DNA from: Strongylocentrotus purpuratus
Taxonomy: Eukaryota; Echinodermata; Echinoidea; Camarodonta; Strongylocentrotidae
Length of the DNA: 64,000 nucleotides
Assembly (NCBI RefSeq): GCF_000002235.5
Contig: NW_022145558.1
Location: 2,506,870 to 2,570,869, forward strand
Reading direction: 5' to 3'
Both the position numbers and the translations under genes were made by a program. Under the pieces are notes generated by a model. That model had not been told where the DNA came from. It searched no databases and was given only the letters and a program-made list of their open reading frames with translations. This document shows positions 10,053 through 23,338 of this stretch, in pieces. Numbering within the stretch: the stretch's first letter is position 1; each line of letters opens with the position of its first letter.

Positions 10053-12041
10053 TATTTATTTTGTGTCTGTATAGAAGAAATTATTATTATTCTTCCTCAA
10101 TTTTGTTCGCAGGATATCTCAAGAATGGCTAAAGCCATTATCATGAAACTTGCCATGATGATAGATCTTAGCCTAACTTAGAACTGCGTGACTTTTCAAA
10201 AACTCAAAGTCATCGTGACGTCATCCAGGCGCCATTTTGTGAAAATCAACTTATGATCATATCTTCATAACGGAAAAGTATTTCTCATTCATAATTATCA
10301 CGATTAAGATCAATATCCGTCCGGTCAATTTCAGGTCAATAAACGTGCGCAAATGCGCGCGTGCGCGTTCGTTCGCGCGTTTACGCGCGCGCAAAAAATT
10401 AAAATGCTATAAATCATCCTAAAATTTTTTGGCATACGTTTTTGGCCATATGGAGCATTTGACAAAAAATTATGCTCACGCGCATGCGCGCGCGTTTTTT
10501 GCGCGTACTAGCATTTTGCAACATAAAATCGCCGAATTTTGTCTATCATCATATTTGGCACATTTTTCCAAGCATTTTGATAACTTGTTAACCTTTTAAT
10601 AACGCAATGAGCGTCCGTCAAAGTTGACAGCGCGCGCGGACCTGCGTTATCTTTATCCACAATACATGAGCAAAAACATGCCTATACAAAATTCTTTGTA
10701 ACTCTTCAGAATAGACAGGAACTCCCAATATTTTTTTCATATTTAGATAGATTATGAGTCTAAGATATGATTTTATGTCTCATTTGACCCTCAATTAACT
10801 CATGACGTCATCATAATGGCCTCCAAACTCAAAATTTTAATTTGCATATTATGACGTCAGCATATTCATGGAAAATTTTGTGTATTTCTCGTAATATTTA
10901 TTGATTTTCTTCCAAATTTGGCTATGTTCTAGCTGTGACAATTTTCTACAAACATAGTTATCACGATTTTCCATTTTGACAAAGGCATCATGGCGTATTT
11001 TTGCGATTAAAGGAGGCATGTCTCTTTTTCACATTTTGCGTGTATTCTCTATGGGACATGACTTTTTCTCAAAACTGGATTCTACACTCCTGTCTTTCGC
11101 AAGCGAAATCTCCGTTGTTTTAGCTTAGTTTTCGGTGAGCTTCGAATATGTTGTAGCTGAGACCATAAGCTATCACAATTTTGCTTTTTATTTTTCGATT
11201 AGATACCGGGATCATGCTCATATTTCACTTGCAAAGTACGATGTGAGAATTCCATTTTCCGTTTACGTGTAATCGCTATGGGAGATGTTTTGGTATATCG
11301 GTAACGCACTTGACTTCCAACCTCGAGATCCTGGTTCAAGTCCGGGTGTCTCCAACAATTTTTTGCTTCACTTTTTTTTCCTTTTGACTTTCACTGTACC
11401 ATCTCCTTTGATTATTTAAACACGTAGAATCGCAAATAATGTCATAAATAACCCTTTTTACTTTATTTTTACCCTATTTTCACTTAATCCGTTACTTTTT
11501 GCGTGTAATCCCTATGGGAGATGACTTTTTCTCAAATCTGGATTCTACATTCCTGTCTTTTGCGAGCAATATCGCTTGGATTTTGATAATTTTTAAGTAT
11601 GTTGTACCTGAGACTATATGCTATCTAAATCAACCCTTTTTTTTCTTCAATAAGATGTCAGGATCGCGCTCATGAATTTGATCATTATCATCATGATCAT
11701 CATTATCATAATGATGATAATCATTTATCAATTACATTTTCATTTCTTTGAATAATATAAAATCGTCAAAAGGTGTTCTTCATGATGTAAATTAGAGTCA
11801 AATATGTAACTGGTTACTGCACAGGGTCAAAGTTCATATATTGTTTCAATCTATCTTCCCTAGATCCATGATGATCAAGGAGACACAATTTAATCTTGAC
11901 ATAGGGATAGATCATAATGGGAGAAGTATATAAATGGGAGAAGCATTTCATAACATAATATATCGTGTAATGCATTATTCGTTATGTAAACCATTATCAT
12001 ACGTATCACCTAATTCGTCTAAGTGACGAATTAAAGTCTAG
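10053..12041 (+). mobile_element. Family A unit 6, diverged, alternative 5' start
   Basis: Starts TATTTATTTTGTGTCTG as in unit 4. The body is more diverged than units 1, 3 and 5 (for example CATGAATTTGATC breaks the GATCAT tract, and the second internal repeat block is shortened near 11570). The tRNA-like copy at 11281 has begun to decay. The 3' end is normal. Confidence 0.75.
11281..11354 (+). tRNA. Decaying tRNA-like sequence in A unit 6
   Basis: One base shorter than the other copies (GATCCTGG for GATCCCTGG), and the B box reads GGTTCAAGTCC instead of GGTTCGAGTCC. The A box and the acceptor arms are unchanged. Confidence 0.5.
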
Positions 12042-13700
12042 TATTTATTTTGTGTCTGTATAGAAGCATTTATTATTATTCTTCCTCAATTTTGTTCGCA
12101 GGATATCTCAAGAATGGCTAAAGCCATTATCATGAAACTTGCCATGATTATAGATCTTAGCCTAACTTAGAACTGCGTGACTTTTCAAAAACTCAAAATT
12201 ATCGTGACGTTATCCAGGCGCCATTTTGTGAAAATCAACTTATGATCATATCTTTATAACGGAAAAGTATTTCTCATTCATAATTATCACGATTAAGATC
12301 AATATCCTTCCGGTCAGTTTCAGGTCAATAAACGTGCGCAAATGCGCGCGTGCGCGCTCGTACGTGCGTTTACGCGCGCGCAAAAAATTAAAAAGCTCTA
12401 AATCATCCCAAATTTTTTTTGCATACGTTTAAGGCCATATGGAGCATTTGATAAAAAAATTACGCACACGCGCATGCGCGCGCGTTTTCGCGCGTACTAG
12501 CATTTTGCAACATAGAATCGCCAATTTTTTTCTGTCATCATATTTGGTTCATTTTTCCAAGCATTTTGATAATTTGTTCACCTTTTATTAACGCAATGAG
12601 CGTCCGTCAAAGATGACAGCACGCGCAGATTTGCGTTATCTTTATCCACAATACATGGGCAAAAACATGCCTATATAAAATTCATTGTAACTCTTTAGAA
12701 TAGATAGAAACTCCTAATATTTTTTCATATTTAGATAGATTATGAGTCGGAAATATGATTTCATGTCTCATTTTATCCTCAATTAACTCATGACGTCATC
12801 ATAATGGCCTCCAAACTCAAAATTTTAATTTGCATATTATGACGTCAGCATATTTTTGGAAAATTGATTGTATCTCTGTAAATATTGATCAATTTTCTTT
12901 TTAATTTTGATATGTTCTAGCTGAGACAATTTTCTACAAATGTAGTATTCACAATTTTTATTTTTGACAAAAGTATCATGGTGTATTTTTGCGATTAAAG
13001 GGGGCATGTCAATTGTTCGCATTTTGCGTGTATTCTCTAAGGGACATGACTTTTTCTCAAAACTGGATTCTACACTCCTGTCTTTCGCGAGCAAAATCTC
13101 CGTTGTTTTATCTTTGTTTTCGCTGAGCTTCGGATATGTTGTAGCTGAGACAATGAGCTGAGACAATGTATTACATAGCATATATGGGCAAAAACATGCC
13201 TATAAAAAGTACATCGGATGAATAAGGACTGCCATTTTTTTCCTTCATATTTAGATAGAGTATGAGTCGGAGATATGAGACAATTTTTCACAAGATTATT
13301 GCCAATATTTATTCATCTTCATGACGTCATTAGATTTTTGCTTAATATGCGTCTTATGCCTATGGGAGGTGATTGATCCTACATTCCAGTCTAGACTTGT
13401 TCATTATGTTGCGGATGTAGTGCATCAATGATTAATAGGCTCTGCAATCAGGCGAAAATTTGAGCTTGTTTAGTAAATTAATAAATTAATCATATAACAA
13501 TTCCCTATCGAATACCTGAAAGGGGCGCTATACCACTTTTAATCATGGTCATCGTCATTTAAAACCAAAAAATCAATATCATCAATATCGTCATTATGGT
13601 ATTCATGAATATTATCATTAGATCATCATCGGCACACTTTCATGATACAAAAATAGCTTACGTATCACCTAATTCGTCAAAGTGACGAATTAAAGTCTAG
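12042..13700 (+). mobile_element. Family A unit 7, chimeric, no tRNA-like sequence
   Basis: The first ~1.1 kb is ordinary A sequence with the alternative 5' start. At about 13155-13170 it jumps into AATGTATTACATAGCATATATGG, an upstream block repeated out of order, and the rest resembles the 3' half of the unit at 19453 (GTACATC..GATGAATAAGGACTG, GGGGCGCTATACCACT). The 3' end at 13700 is a normal A end with TCAAAG in the hairpin loop. This looks like unequal recombination between two A subfamilies. Confidence 0.7.
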
Positions 13701-15675
13701 TTATTTATTATTATTCTTCCTCGAATTTGTTCGCAAGATATCTCAAGACTGAATGAAGCCATTGTCATGAATCTTTTAATGATGATAGATCTTAGTCTAA
13801 CTTAGAACTGCGTGAATTTTCAAAGACTCAAAGTCATCGTGACGTCATCCAGGCGCCATTTTGTGAAAATCAACTAATGATCATATCTTCATAACGAATA
13901 GTAATTTCTCATTCATATTTATCACGATTTAGATCAATATCCGTCCGGTCAATTTCAGGTCAATAAATGTGCGTAAATGCGCGCGTGCGCGCTCGTCCGC
14001 GCGTTTACGCGCGCGCAAAAATTAAAAATGCTCTAAATCATCCCAAAATTTTTTTGCATACGTTTCAGGCCATATGGAGCATTTGATAAAAAAATTACGC
14101 ACACGCGCATGCGCGCGCGTTTTCGCGCGTACTGGCATTTTGCAATTTAGAATCGCCGATTTTTTTCTGTCATCATATTCGGTACATTTTTCCAAGCATT
14201 TTGATAAGTTGTTCACCTTTTATTAACGCAATGAGCGTCCGTCAAAGTTGACAGCACGCGCGGATTTGCGTTATCTTTATCCACAATACATGGGCAAAAA
14301 CATGCCTATATAAAATTCATTGTAACTCTTTAGAATAGATAGAAACTCCTAATATTTTTTCATATTTGGATAGATTATGAGTCGGCAATATGATTTCATG
14401 TCTCATTTTATCCTCAATTAACTCATGACGTCATCATAATGGCCTCCAAACTCAAAATTTCAATTTGCATATTATGACGTCAGCATATTTTTGGAAAATG
14501 GATTGTATCTCTGTAAATATTGATCAATGTTCTTTTTAATTTTGATATGTTCTAGCTGAGACAATTTTCTACAAATGTAGTATTCACAATTTTTATTTTT
14601 TACAAAAGTATCATGGTGTATTTTTGCGATTAAAGGAGGCATGTCAATTTTTCGCATTTTGCGTGTATTCTCTATGGGACATGACTTTTTCTCAAAACTG
14701 GATTCTACACTCCTGTCTTTCACGAGCAAAATCTCCGTTGTTTTAGCTTTGTTTTCACTGAGCTTCGGATATGTTGTAGCTGAGACAATGAGCAATCAAA
14801 AGTGTGCCTTTTATTTTTCGATTAGATGCCGGGATCATGCTCATATTTCACTTGCAAAGTAGGATTTCTGAATTCCATTTCCCGTTTACGTGTAATCGCT
14901 ATGGGAGATGTTTTGGTATATCGGTAACGCACTTGACTTCCAACCTCGAGATCCCTGGTTCGAGTCCGGGTGTCTCCAACACTTTTTTTTTTCACTTTTT
15001 TTTCCTTTTGACCTTCACTGTACCATCTCCTTTGAATATTTAAACACGTAGATTCGCAAATAATGTCATAAATAACCCTTTTTACTTTATTATTACCCTA
15101 TTTTCACTTAATCCATTACTTTTTGCGTGTAATCCCTATGGGAGATGACTTTTTCTCAAATCTGGAGTCTACATTCCTGTCTTTTGCGAGCAATATCGCC
15201 GTTATTTCGGCTTGGATTTTGTTGATTTTTGAGTATGTTGTAGCTGAGACTATATGCTATCTAAATCAACCCTCATTTTTTCAATAAGATGTCATGATCG
15301 CGCTCATGATCATGATCATGATCATCATGATCATCATTATCATAATGATGATAATCATTTATCAATTACATTTTCATTTCTTTGAATAAGATAAAATCGT
15401 CAAAATGTGTTCTTCATGATGTAAATTAGAGTCAAATGTGTAACTGGTTACTGCACAGGGTCAAAGGTCATATATTGTTTCAATCTATCTTCCCTAGATC
15501 CATGATGATCAAGGAGACACAATTTAATCTTGACATATGAATAGATCATAATGGGAGAAGCATATGAATGGGAGAAGCATTTTACAAAATAATATATCGT
15601 GTAATGCATTATTCGTTATGTAAACCATTATCATACGTATCACCTAATTCGTCTAAGTGACGAATTAAAGTCTAG
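13701..15675 (+). mobile_element. Family A unit 8, lacks the 5' hairpin
   Basis: Begins after CTAG with TTATTTATTATTATTCTTCC, that is, inside the T-rich linker, with no AGGTG hairpin. The body carries a tRNA-like copy at 14904-14978 and ends normally at 15675. Confidence 0.75.
14904..14978 (+). tRNA. tRNA-like sequence in A unit 8
   Basis: Same 75 bases as the copy at 1517; A and B boxes intact; T9 run shortly downstream. Confidence 0.6.
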
Positions 15676-15695
15676 TTTATTATTATTATTATTTA

Positions 15696-16950
15696 TCAGG
15701 TGGGCTGTATAACGTACAGACCACCTTATAATTTCGTTAGAATTGCCTTTATTTATTTATTATATATTTTTCTTATTTCTAACCACTTTTTTGTGAACAA
15801 GATAACTTGGAAATGGCTCAATCAAAATCCTTGAAATTTGGCACACATATGTAAAGGCATATGTAAAAAGCACAATAACGTTTTCAACATTGACCTTTAC
15901 TGATGACGTCATCTAGGCGCCATTTTGTAAAACTTTACGAAAATCAACTCATGATCATATCTTCATAACCAAAAGCTATTTCTCATTCATATTTATCATG
16001 ATCAAGTTCAATAACCGTCCGGTTAATTTCAGGTCAAATAAAGCGCGCGTGCGCGTACGTCCGCGCGTCAATGCGCGCGCAAAATTTTAAAATGCTCAAA
16101 ATCGTCTCAAAATCATTTTGCATACGTTTTAGGCCATTCTAAGCATTTTATAAAAAATCGCGCACACGAGCATGCGCGCGCGTTTTCGCGCGTAAAACTT
16201 TTGCACAACATTGAATTGCTTTTTTTTTTCTTTCATAATATACCACATATATTTACAAACAAATTGATACCACGTTTGTCTCTTTATGACTATTAATAAC
16301 GGATTGATCGACCGTTTAACAAAAATTTCCGTGCGCGCGAGCTCTTGTAATACATAGCAAATATGGGCAAAAACATGCCTATACAAAATCCATTGTAGCT
16401 CTTTAGGAAGCAAGGTGACCCCAATTTGTTTTCATATTTTAATAGAGTATGATTCGGAGATATTGTTTCATGTCTCATTCGACCCTCAATTAACTCATGA
16501 CGTCATCACAATGGCCTCCGAACTCAAAATTCCAATTTGCATATTATGACGTCAGCATATTTATGGAAAATTGATTGTATCTCTGTAAATATTGATTGAT
16601 TTTCTTCCAAATTTTGATATGTTCTAGCTGAGACAATTCTCTACAAAGGCAATTGCTATTATTTTTCATTTTGACAAAGGCATGGCGTATTTTTGCGATT
16701 AAAGGAGGCATGTAAATTTTTCACATTTTGCGTGTATTTTCTCTATGGGATATGACTTTTTCTCAAAACTCTATTCTACATTCCCGTCTTTCGCGAGCAA
16801 TATCTACGTCGTTTTAGCTTCGTTTACGCTGAACTTCGAGTATGTTGTAGATGAGACAAAAAGCTATCTCAAATGTACCCTTTATTTTGTCTCAATTTTT
16901 TGTTGGATCAGCCCACCTATACTTGTTCCAAACAAGTATTACAAATCTAG
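15696..16950 (+). mobile_element. Family B-alpha unit 1
   Basis: Starts TCAGGTGGGCTGTATAACG after TTATTTA (an A|TC junction). The 3' end is CAGCCCACCT, hairpin ATACTTGTT-CCA-AACAAGTAT, then TACAAATCTAG at 16950. The body shares the CRE, CG-island and GGCATGT blocks with family A but lacks the tRNA-like segment. Confidence 0.8.
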
Positions 16951-18139
16951 TATATTTTTCTTATTTCTAACCACTTTTTTGTTGGCAAGATAACTTGGAA
17001 ATGGCTCAATCAAATAATTTGAAATTTGGCACACATATGTATAGGCATATGTACAAAGCACAATAACGTTTTCAACATTGACCTTCACTGATGACGTCAT
17101 CTAGGCGCCATTTTGTAAAATTTTACGAAAATCAACTCCTGATCATATCTTCATAACCAAAAGGTATTTCTGATTCATATTTATCATGATCAGGGTCAAT
17201 ATCCGTCCGGTCAATTTCAGGTCAAATAACGCGCGCGTGCGCGTACGTCCGCGCGTCAATGCGCGCGCAAATTTTTGAAATGCTCAAAATCGTCTCAAAA
17301 TCATTTTGCATACGTTTTAGGCCATTCTAAGCATTTTTTAAAAAATCGCGCACACGCGCATGCGCGCGCGTTTTCGCGCGTAAAACTATTAGACACCATA
17401 GAATCGACATTTTTTTTCTTTCATAATATTCCACATATTCTTACAAACAAATTGATACCATGTTTGTCTCTTTATGACTATAAATAATTGGATAATCGAC
17501 CGTTTAACATAAATTTCAATTCGCGCGAGCTCTTGTAATACATAGCATATATGGGCAAAAACATGCCTATGCAAAATCCATTATAGCTCTTTAGGATGCA
17601 AGGTGACCCCAATTTTTTTTCATATTTTGAGCGAGTATAAATCAGAGATATGATTTCATGTCTCATTTGACCCTCAATTAACTCATGACGTCAACAAAAT
17701 GGCCTCTGAACTCAAAATTCCAATTTGCCTATTATGACGTCAGCATATTTTTGGAAAATTGATTGTATCTTTCTAAAAATTGATCGATTTTCTTCATAAT
17801 TTTGATATGTTCTAACTGAGACAATTCCCTACAGATCCAGTGGTCACAATTTTACATTTCGACAAAGGCATCATGGCGTATTTTTGCAATTAAAGGAGGC
17901 ATGTCAATTTTACACATTTTGCGTGTATTCTCTATGAGACCTGACATTTTCACAAAAATTGATTCTACATTCCCGTCTTTCGCTAGCAATATCTACGTCG
18001 TTTTAGCTTCATTTACGCTGCACTTCGAGTATGTTGTAGCTCAGACAAAAAGCTATTCCAAATGTACCCTCCATTTTGTCTCAATTTTATGTTGGATCAG
18101 CCCACCTATACTTGTTCCAAACAAGTATTACAAATCTAG
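16951..18139 (+). mobile_element. Family B-alpha unit 2, lacks the 5' hairpin
   Basis: Begins directly after CTAG with TATATTTTTCTTATTTC. The body is very close to the unit at 29783-30976, which has the same hairpin-less start after another B-alpha unit, suggesting that a block was duplicated about 12.8 kb apart. The 3' end is normal. Confidence 0.75.
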
Positions 18140-19330
18140 TTTATTTTTCTTATTTCTAACCACTTTTTTGTGGACAAGATAACATGATAATGGCTCAATC
18201 AAATGACTTCAAATTTGGCACAAATATGTATAGGCATATGTACAAAGCACAATAACGTTTTCAACATTGACCTTTACTGATGACGTCATCTAGGCGCCAT
18301 TTTGTAAAATTTTACGAAAATCAACTCATGATCATATCTTCATCACCAAAAACTATTTCTCATTCATATTTATCATGATCAAGGTCAATATCCGTCCGGT
18401 CAATTTCAAGTCAAAGAACGCGCGCGTGCGCGTATGTCCGCGCGTCAATGCGCGCGCAAAATTTGAAAATGCTCAAAATCGTCTCAAAATCATTTTCCAT
18501 ACGTTTTAGGCTATTCCAAGCATTTTATAAAAAATTGCGCACACGCGCATGCGCGCGCGTTTTCGCGCGTAAAACTATTAAACAGCATAGAATCGCCATT
18601 TGTTTTGCTTTCATGATATTTCAGATATTTTTACAAACAAATTGATACTATTTTTGTCTCTTTATGACTATTAATAACGGAATGACCGACCGTTTAACAT
18701 AAATTTCCGTGCGCGCGAGCTCTTGTAATACATAGCATATATGGGCAAAAACATGCCTATACAAAATCCATTGTAGCTCTTTACAATGCAAGGTGACCGC
18801 AATTTTTGGTTCATATCTTGATAGAGTATGAATCGGAAATATTGTTTCATGTCTCATTTGACCCTCAATTAACTCATGACGTCATCATAATGGCCTCCGA
18901 ACTCAAAATTTCAATTTGCATATTATGACGTCAGCATATTTATGGGAAATTGATTGTATCTCTGTGAATATTGATCGATTTTCTTCCAAATTTTGATATG
19001 TTCTAGCTGAGACAATTTTCTACAAATGTAGTGACTAGTATTTTTCATTTTGACAAAGGCATCATGGCGTATTTTTGCGATTAAAGGAGGCATGTCAATT
19101 TTTCATATTTTGCGTGTATTCTCAATGGGACATGACATTTTCTCAAAACTGGATTCCACATTCCCGTCTTTCGCGAGCAATATCTATGCCGTTTTAGCTT
19201 CATTTACGCTGAACTTCGAGTATGTTGTAGCTGAGACATAAAGCTATCTCAAATGTACCCTTTATTTTGTCTCAATTTTTTGTTGGACCAGCCCACCTAT
19301 ACTTGTTCCAAACAAGTATTACAAATCTAG
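18140..19330 (+). mobile_element. Family B-alpha unit 3, lacks the 5' hairpin
   Basis: Begins after CTAG with TTTATTTTTCTTATTTC and has GTGGACAAGATAAC, a variant also seen in the unit at 40757. Ends ACAAATCTAG at 19330. Confidence 0.75.
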
Positions 19331-19337
19331 TTATTTA

Positions 19338-19393
19338 TCAGGTGGGCTGCATAACGTACAGACCACCTTATAATTTCGTTAGAATTGCCTTTA
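19338..19393 (+). mobile_element. Isolated B-alpha 5' end
   Basis: TCAGGTGGGCTGCATAACG, the inner arm TACAGACCACC and the alpha-type linker TTTCGTTAGAATTGCC, then interrupted by another 5' end after the T-rich run. No body follows directly. Confidence 0.75.
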
Positions 19394-19452
19394 TTAGGTG
19401 GGCTGTATCTAATACAGACCACCTTATAATTTTGTTAAAATTGCCTTTATTA
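19394..19452 (+). mobile_element. Isolated B-beta 5' end, probably split from the body at 23339
   Basis: TTAGGTGGGCTGTATCTAATA plus the beta-type linker TTTTGTTAAAATTGCC, stopping in TTTATTA. A beta-type body with no 5' end resumes at 23339 with TTTATTTTTCTTATTTCG, the sequence that follows this linker in the intact beta unit at 20909. Confidence 0.65.
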
Positions 19453-20908
19453 TTAGGTGATACGTACGTAGACGTATCACCTTTTGATTTCGTCAAGATT
19501 TTCTTTATTATTTTTATTTTCATTATTCTTCCTCGATTTTGTTCGCAGGATATCTCAAGACTGAATAAAGCCATTATCATGAAACTTTTACTGATGATAG
19601 ATCTTAGTCTAACTGAGACCTGCGTGACTTTTCAAAGACTCAAAGTCATCATGACGTCATCTAGGCGCCATTTTGTAAAAATCAACTTATGATCATATCT
19701 TCATAACAGAAAGGCAATTCTCATTTATAATTATCAGGATTAAGATCAATATCCGTCCGGTCAATTTCAGGTCAATAAATGCGCGCAAACATGCGCATAC
19801 GCTGACGTGCGCGCGTTAACGCGCGCGAATTTTTTTAAAATGCTCAAAATCATCCCAAATTTGTTTTGCATACGTTTCAGGCCATTATAAGCATTTTATT
19901 AAAAATCGCGCAAAACACGCATTTTTGCGTGTTTTCGTTCGTCACGGCCGAACGAAAAATAATTCCTCCGCAATAATCATTGACAGAATATTCCTCATAT
20001 TTGTCTGAACAATTTGATACCATGTTCATCTCTTTATCACTATTAATAATGGAATGAGCGTCCGTCCAAGATAAATATACGCGCGCGCGAGATCATGTAT
20101 TACATAGCATATATGGGCAAAAACATGCCTGTAAAAAGTACATCAGGATGAATAAGGACTGCCATTCTTTTTTCATATTTAGATAGAGTATGAGTCGGAG
20201 ATATGATTTCATATCTCATGTGGCCATTAAATACATTATGACGTCATCATAATGGCCTTGGAAGTCAAAATACAAAATCGCATATTATGACGTCATCATA
20301 TTTATGGAAAATTTAGTGTATTTCTCATAATATTGACTGATTTTTTTTCCAAATCTCGGTATCTTTTAGTTGAGGCAATTGCCTCATTGACGTCAATTTT
20401 ATTTCATTGACGTCATCATTGTACAAAATTCAATTAAAGGCCACATGTCAGAATTTTCTTAATTTGCGTGTTATGCCTATGGAAGGTGAATTTCGTTCAC
20501 ATCATGAATCTACATGACATTGATGTATGAGCACTATCTAGCTTATTTGTACTCTATGTTCTCCCAAATTTTGATACGGTGTAGCTAATAAATTATCTAC
20601 AATATTGACGTACATCATTTATCATTTCGATGACATCATCATAGTGAAAATTTCAATTAAAGGCAACATGTCAGAATTTTCTTAGTTTGCGTGTAAGGTG
20701 ACTTTTTTGAAATCCTGATTCTACAAATCTCTATCGAATACCTGAAGGGGGCGCTATACCACTCTTAATCATGGTCTTTATCATTTAAAACAAAAAATCT
20801 TTCGTAGTTATGAACATTATCATTAGATCATCATCGGCACACTTACATGATAAAAAAAAAATAGCATACGTATCACCTAATTCGTCAAAGTGACGAATTA
20901 AAGTCTAG
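19453..20908 (+). mobile_element. Family A unit 9, short diverged subfamily without tRNA-like sequence
   Basis: Complete A 5' hairpin end at 19453 and A 3' end at 20908, 1456 bases. The second half differs from units 1-6: GGCCATTAAATACATTATG, AAAGGCCACATGTC and GGGGGCGCTATACCACT. The CG islands are partly decayed. It contributes its 3' half to chimeric unit 7. Confidence 0.75.
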
Positions 20909-22081
20909 TTAGGTGGGCTGTATCCAATACAGACCACCTTATAATTTTGTTAAAATTGCCTTTATTTATTTTTCTTATTTCGAACCACTTTTTTGTGAGC
21001 AAGATCACTTTGAAATGGTTTAATCAAATGCTTTGAAATTTGGCACACATATGTATAGGCATATAGAGAAAGCAAAAAAACGTTTTCAACCTTGACCTTG
21101 ACTGATGACGTCATCTAGGCGCCGTTTTGTGAAAATCAACTCATGATCATATCTTCATAACCAAATATTATTTCTCATTCATATTAATCATGATCAAGGT
21201 CAATATCAGTTCGGTCAATTTCAGGTCAAAAACCGCGCACATGCGCGTCCGTCCGCGCGTCAGTGCGCGCGCAAAATTTTAAAATGCTCAAAATCGTCTA
21301 AAATTTATTTTGCATACGTTTTAGGTCATTCTAAGCATTTTATAAAAAATCGCGCGTACGCACATGCGCGCGCGTTTTCGCGCGTAACACCATTACAAAA
21401 CATAGAATCGCCATTTTTTTTTCTTGCATGATATTTCTCATATTTTTTCGAGGAATTTGATACCATGTTTATCTCTTTATGACCATTAATAACAAGATGA
21501 GCGTCAATTCAAGATAAATGTCTGTGCGCGCGAGCTCTTTTAATACATAGCATATATGGGCAAAAACATGCCTATACAAAATCCCTTATAGCTCTTTTGA
21601 ATGAACCGTGATCTTCAATTTGTTTTCATATTTAGATAGAGTATGAGTCGGAGATATGATTTCATGTCTCATTTGGCCATTAAGTGTATCGTGACATCAT
21701 CATAATGGCCTTGGAACTCAAAATACGAATTTGCATATTATGACGTCAGCATATTTATGGAAAATTGATTGTATCTCTGTAAATATTGATCGATTTTCTT
21801 TTAAATTTCGATATGTTGTAGCTAAGACAATTCTCTACGAGCCTAATTATCACCATTTTTCATTTTGATCACGTCATCATAGTGAAAATTACGATTAAAG
21901 GGCACATATCAGAAATTTCTTAAGTTGCGTGTTATGCCTATGGAAGGTGAATTTCGTTAACATCATTAATCTACATGACATTGTTTTTTAGCAGTATCTC
22001 GCTTATTTTTGTACTATTTTGTCTCAAATTTTAGTTGACCAGCCCACCTATACTTGTTCCAAACAAGTATTATATGTCTAG
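20909..22081 (+). mobile_element. Family B-beta unit, complete
   Basis: Starts TTAGGTGGGCTGTATCC directly after the CTAG of the A unit and ends TATATGTCTAG at 22081. Beta features: TTTTGTTAAAATTGCC linker, GGCCATTAAGTGTATCGTG, GGCCTTGGAACTC, GGGCACATATCAGAAATTTC, and a 3' end in TATGTCTAG rather than CAAATCTAG. Confidence 0.8.
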
Positions 22082-22088
22082 TTTATTA

Positions 22089-23338
22089 TCAGGTGGGCTG
22101 TATAACGTACAGACCACCTTATAATTTCGTTAGAATTGCCTTTATTTATATATTTTTCTTATTTCTAACCACTTTTTTGTGAACAAGATAACTTGGAAAT
22201 GGCTCAATCAAATGCCTAGAAATTTGGCACACATATGTATAGACATATGTACAAAGCACAATAACGTTTTCAACATTGACCTTCACTGATGACGTCATCT
22301 AGGCGCCATTTTGTAAAATTTTACGAAAATCAACTCATGATCATATCTTCATAACCAAAAGGTATTTCTCGTTCATATTTATCATGATCAAGGTCAATAT
22401 CCGTCCGGTCAATAAAAGGTCAAATAACGCGCGCGTGCGCGTACGTCCGCGCGTCAATGCGCGCGCAAAATTTTGAAATGCTCAAAATCGTCTCAAAATC
22501 ATTTTGCATACGTTTTAGGCCATTCTAAGCATTTTATAAAAAATCGCGCGTACGAGCATGCGCGCGCGTTTTCGCGCGTAAAACTTTTGCACAACATTGA
22601 ATTGCCTTTTTTTTTTCTTTCATAATATACCACATATATTTACAAACATATTGATACCATGTTTGTCTCTTTATGACTATTAATAACGGAATGATCGACC
22701 GTTTAACATAAATCTCCATGCGCGCGAGCTCTTGTAATACATAGCATATATGGGCAAAAACACGCCTATACAAAATCCATTGTAGCTCTTTAGGATGCAA
22801 GGTGACCCCAATTTGTTTTCATATTTTTAAAGAGTATGATTCGGAGATATTGTTTCATGTCTCATTTGACCCTCAATTAACTCATGACGTCATCATAATG
22901 GCCTCCGAACTCAAAATTCCAATTTGCATATTATGACGTCAGCATATTTATGGAAAATTTATTGTATCTCTGTAAATATTGATCAATTTTCTTCCAAATT
23001 TTAATATGTTCTAGCTGAGACAAATTTCTACAAATGCAGTCAGTACTATTCTTCATTTTGACTAAGGTATCATGGCGTATTTTTGCGATTAAAGGAGGCA
23101 TGTCAATTTTTCACATTTTGCGTGTATTCTCTATGGGACATGACTTTTTCTCAAAACTCGATTCTACATTCCCGTCTTTCGCGGGCAACATCTACGTCAT
23201 TTTAGCTTCATTTACGCTGAACTTCGAGTATGATGTAGCTGAGACAATTAGCTATCTCAAATGTGCCCTTCATTTTGTCTAAAATGTTAGCTGGACCAGC
23301 CCACCTATACTTGTACCAAACAAGTATTACAAATCTAG
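22089..23338 (+). mobile_element. Family B-alpha unit, complete
   Basis: A|TCAGGTGGGCTGTATAACG start, alpha linker, full set of internal blocks, CAGCCCACCT plus hairpin plus ACAAATCTAG end. Confidence 0.8.
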
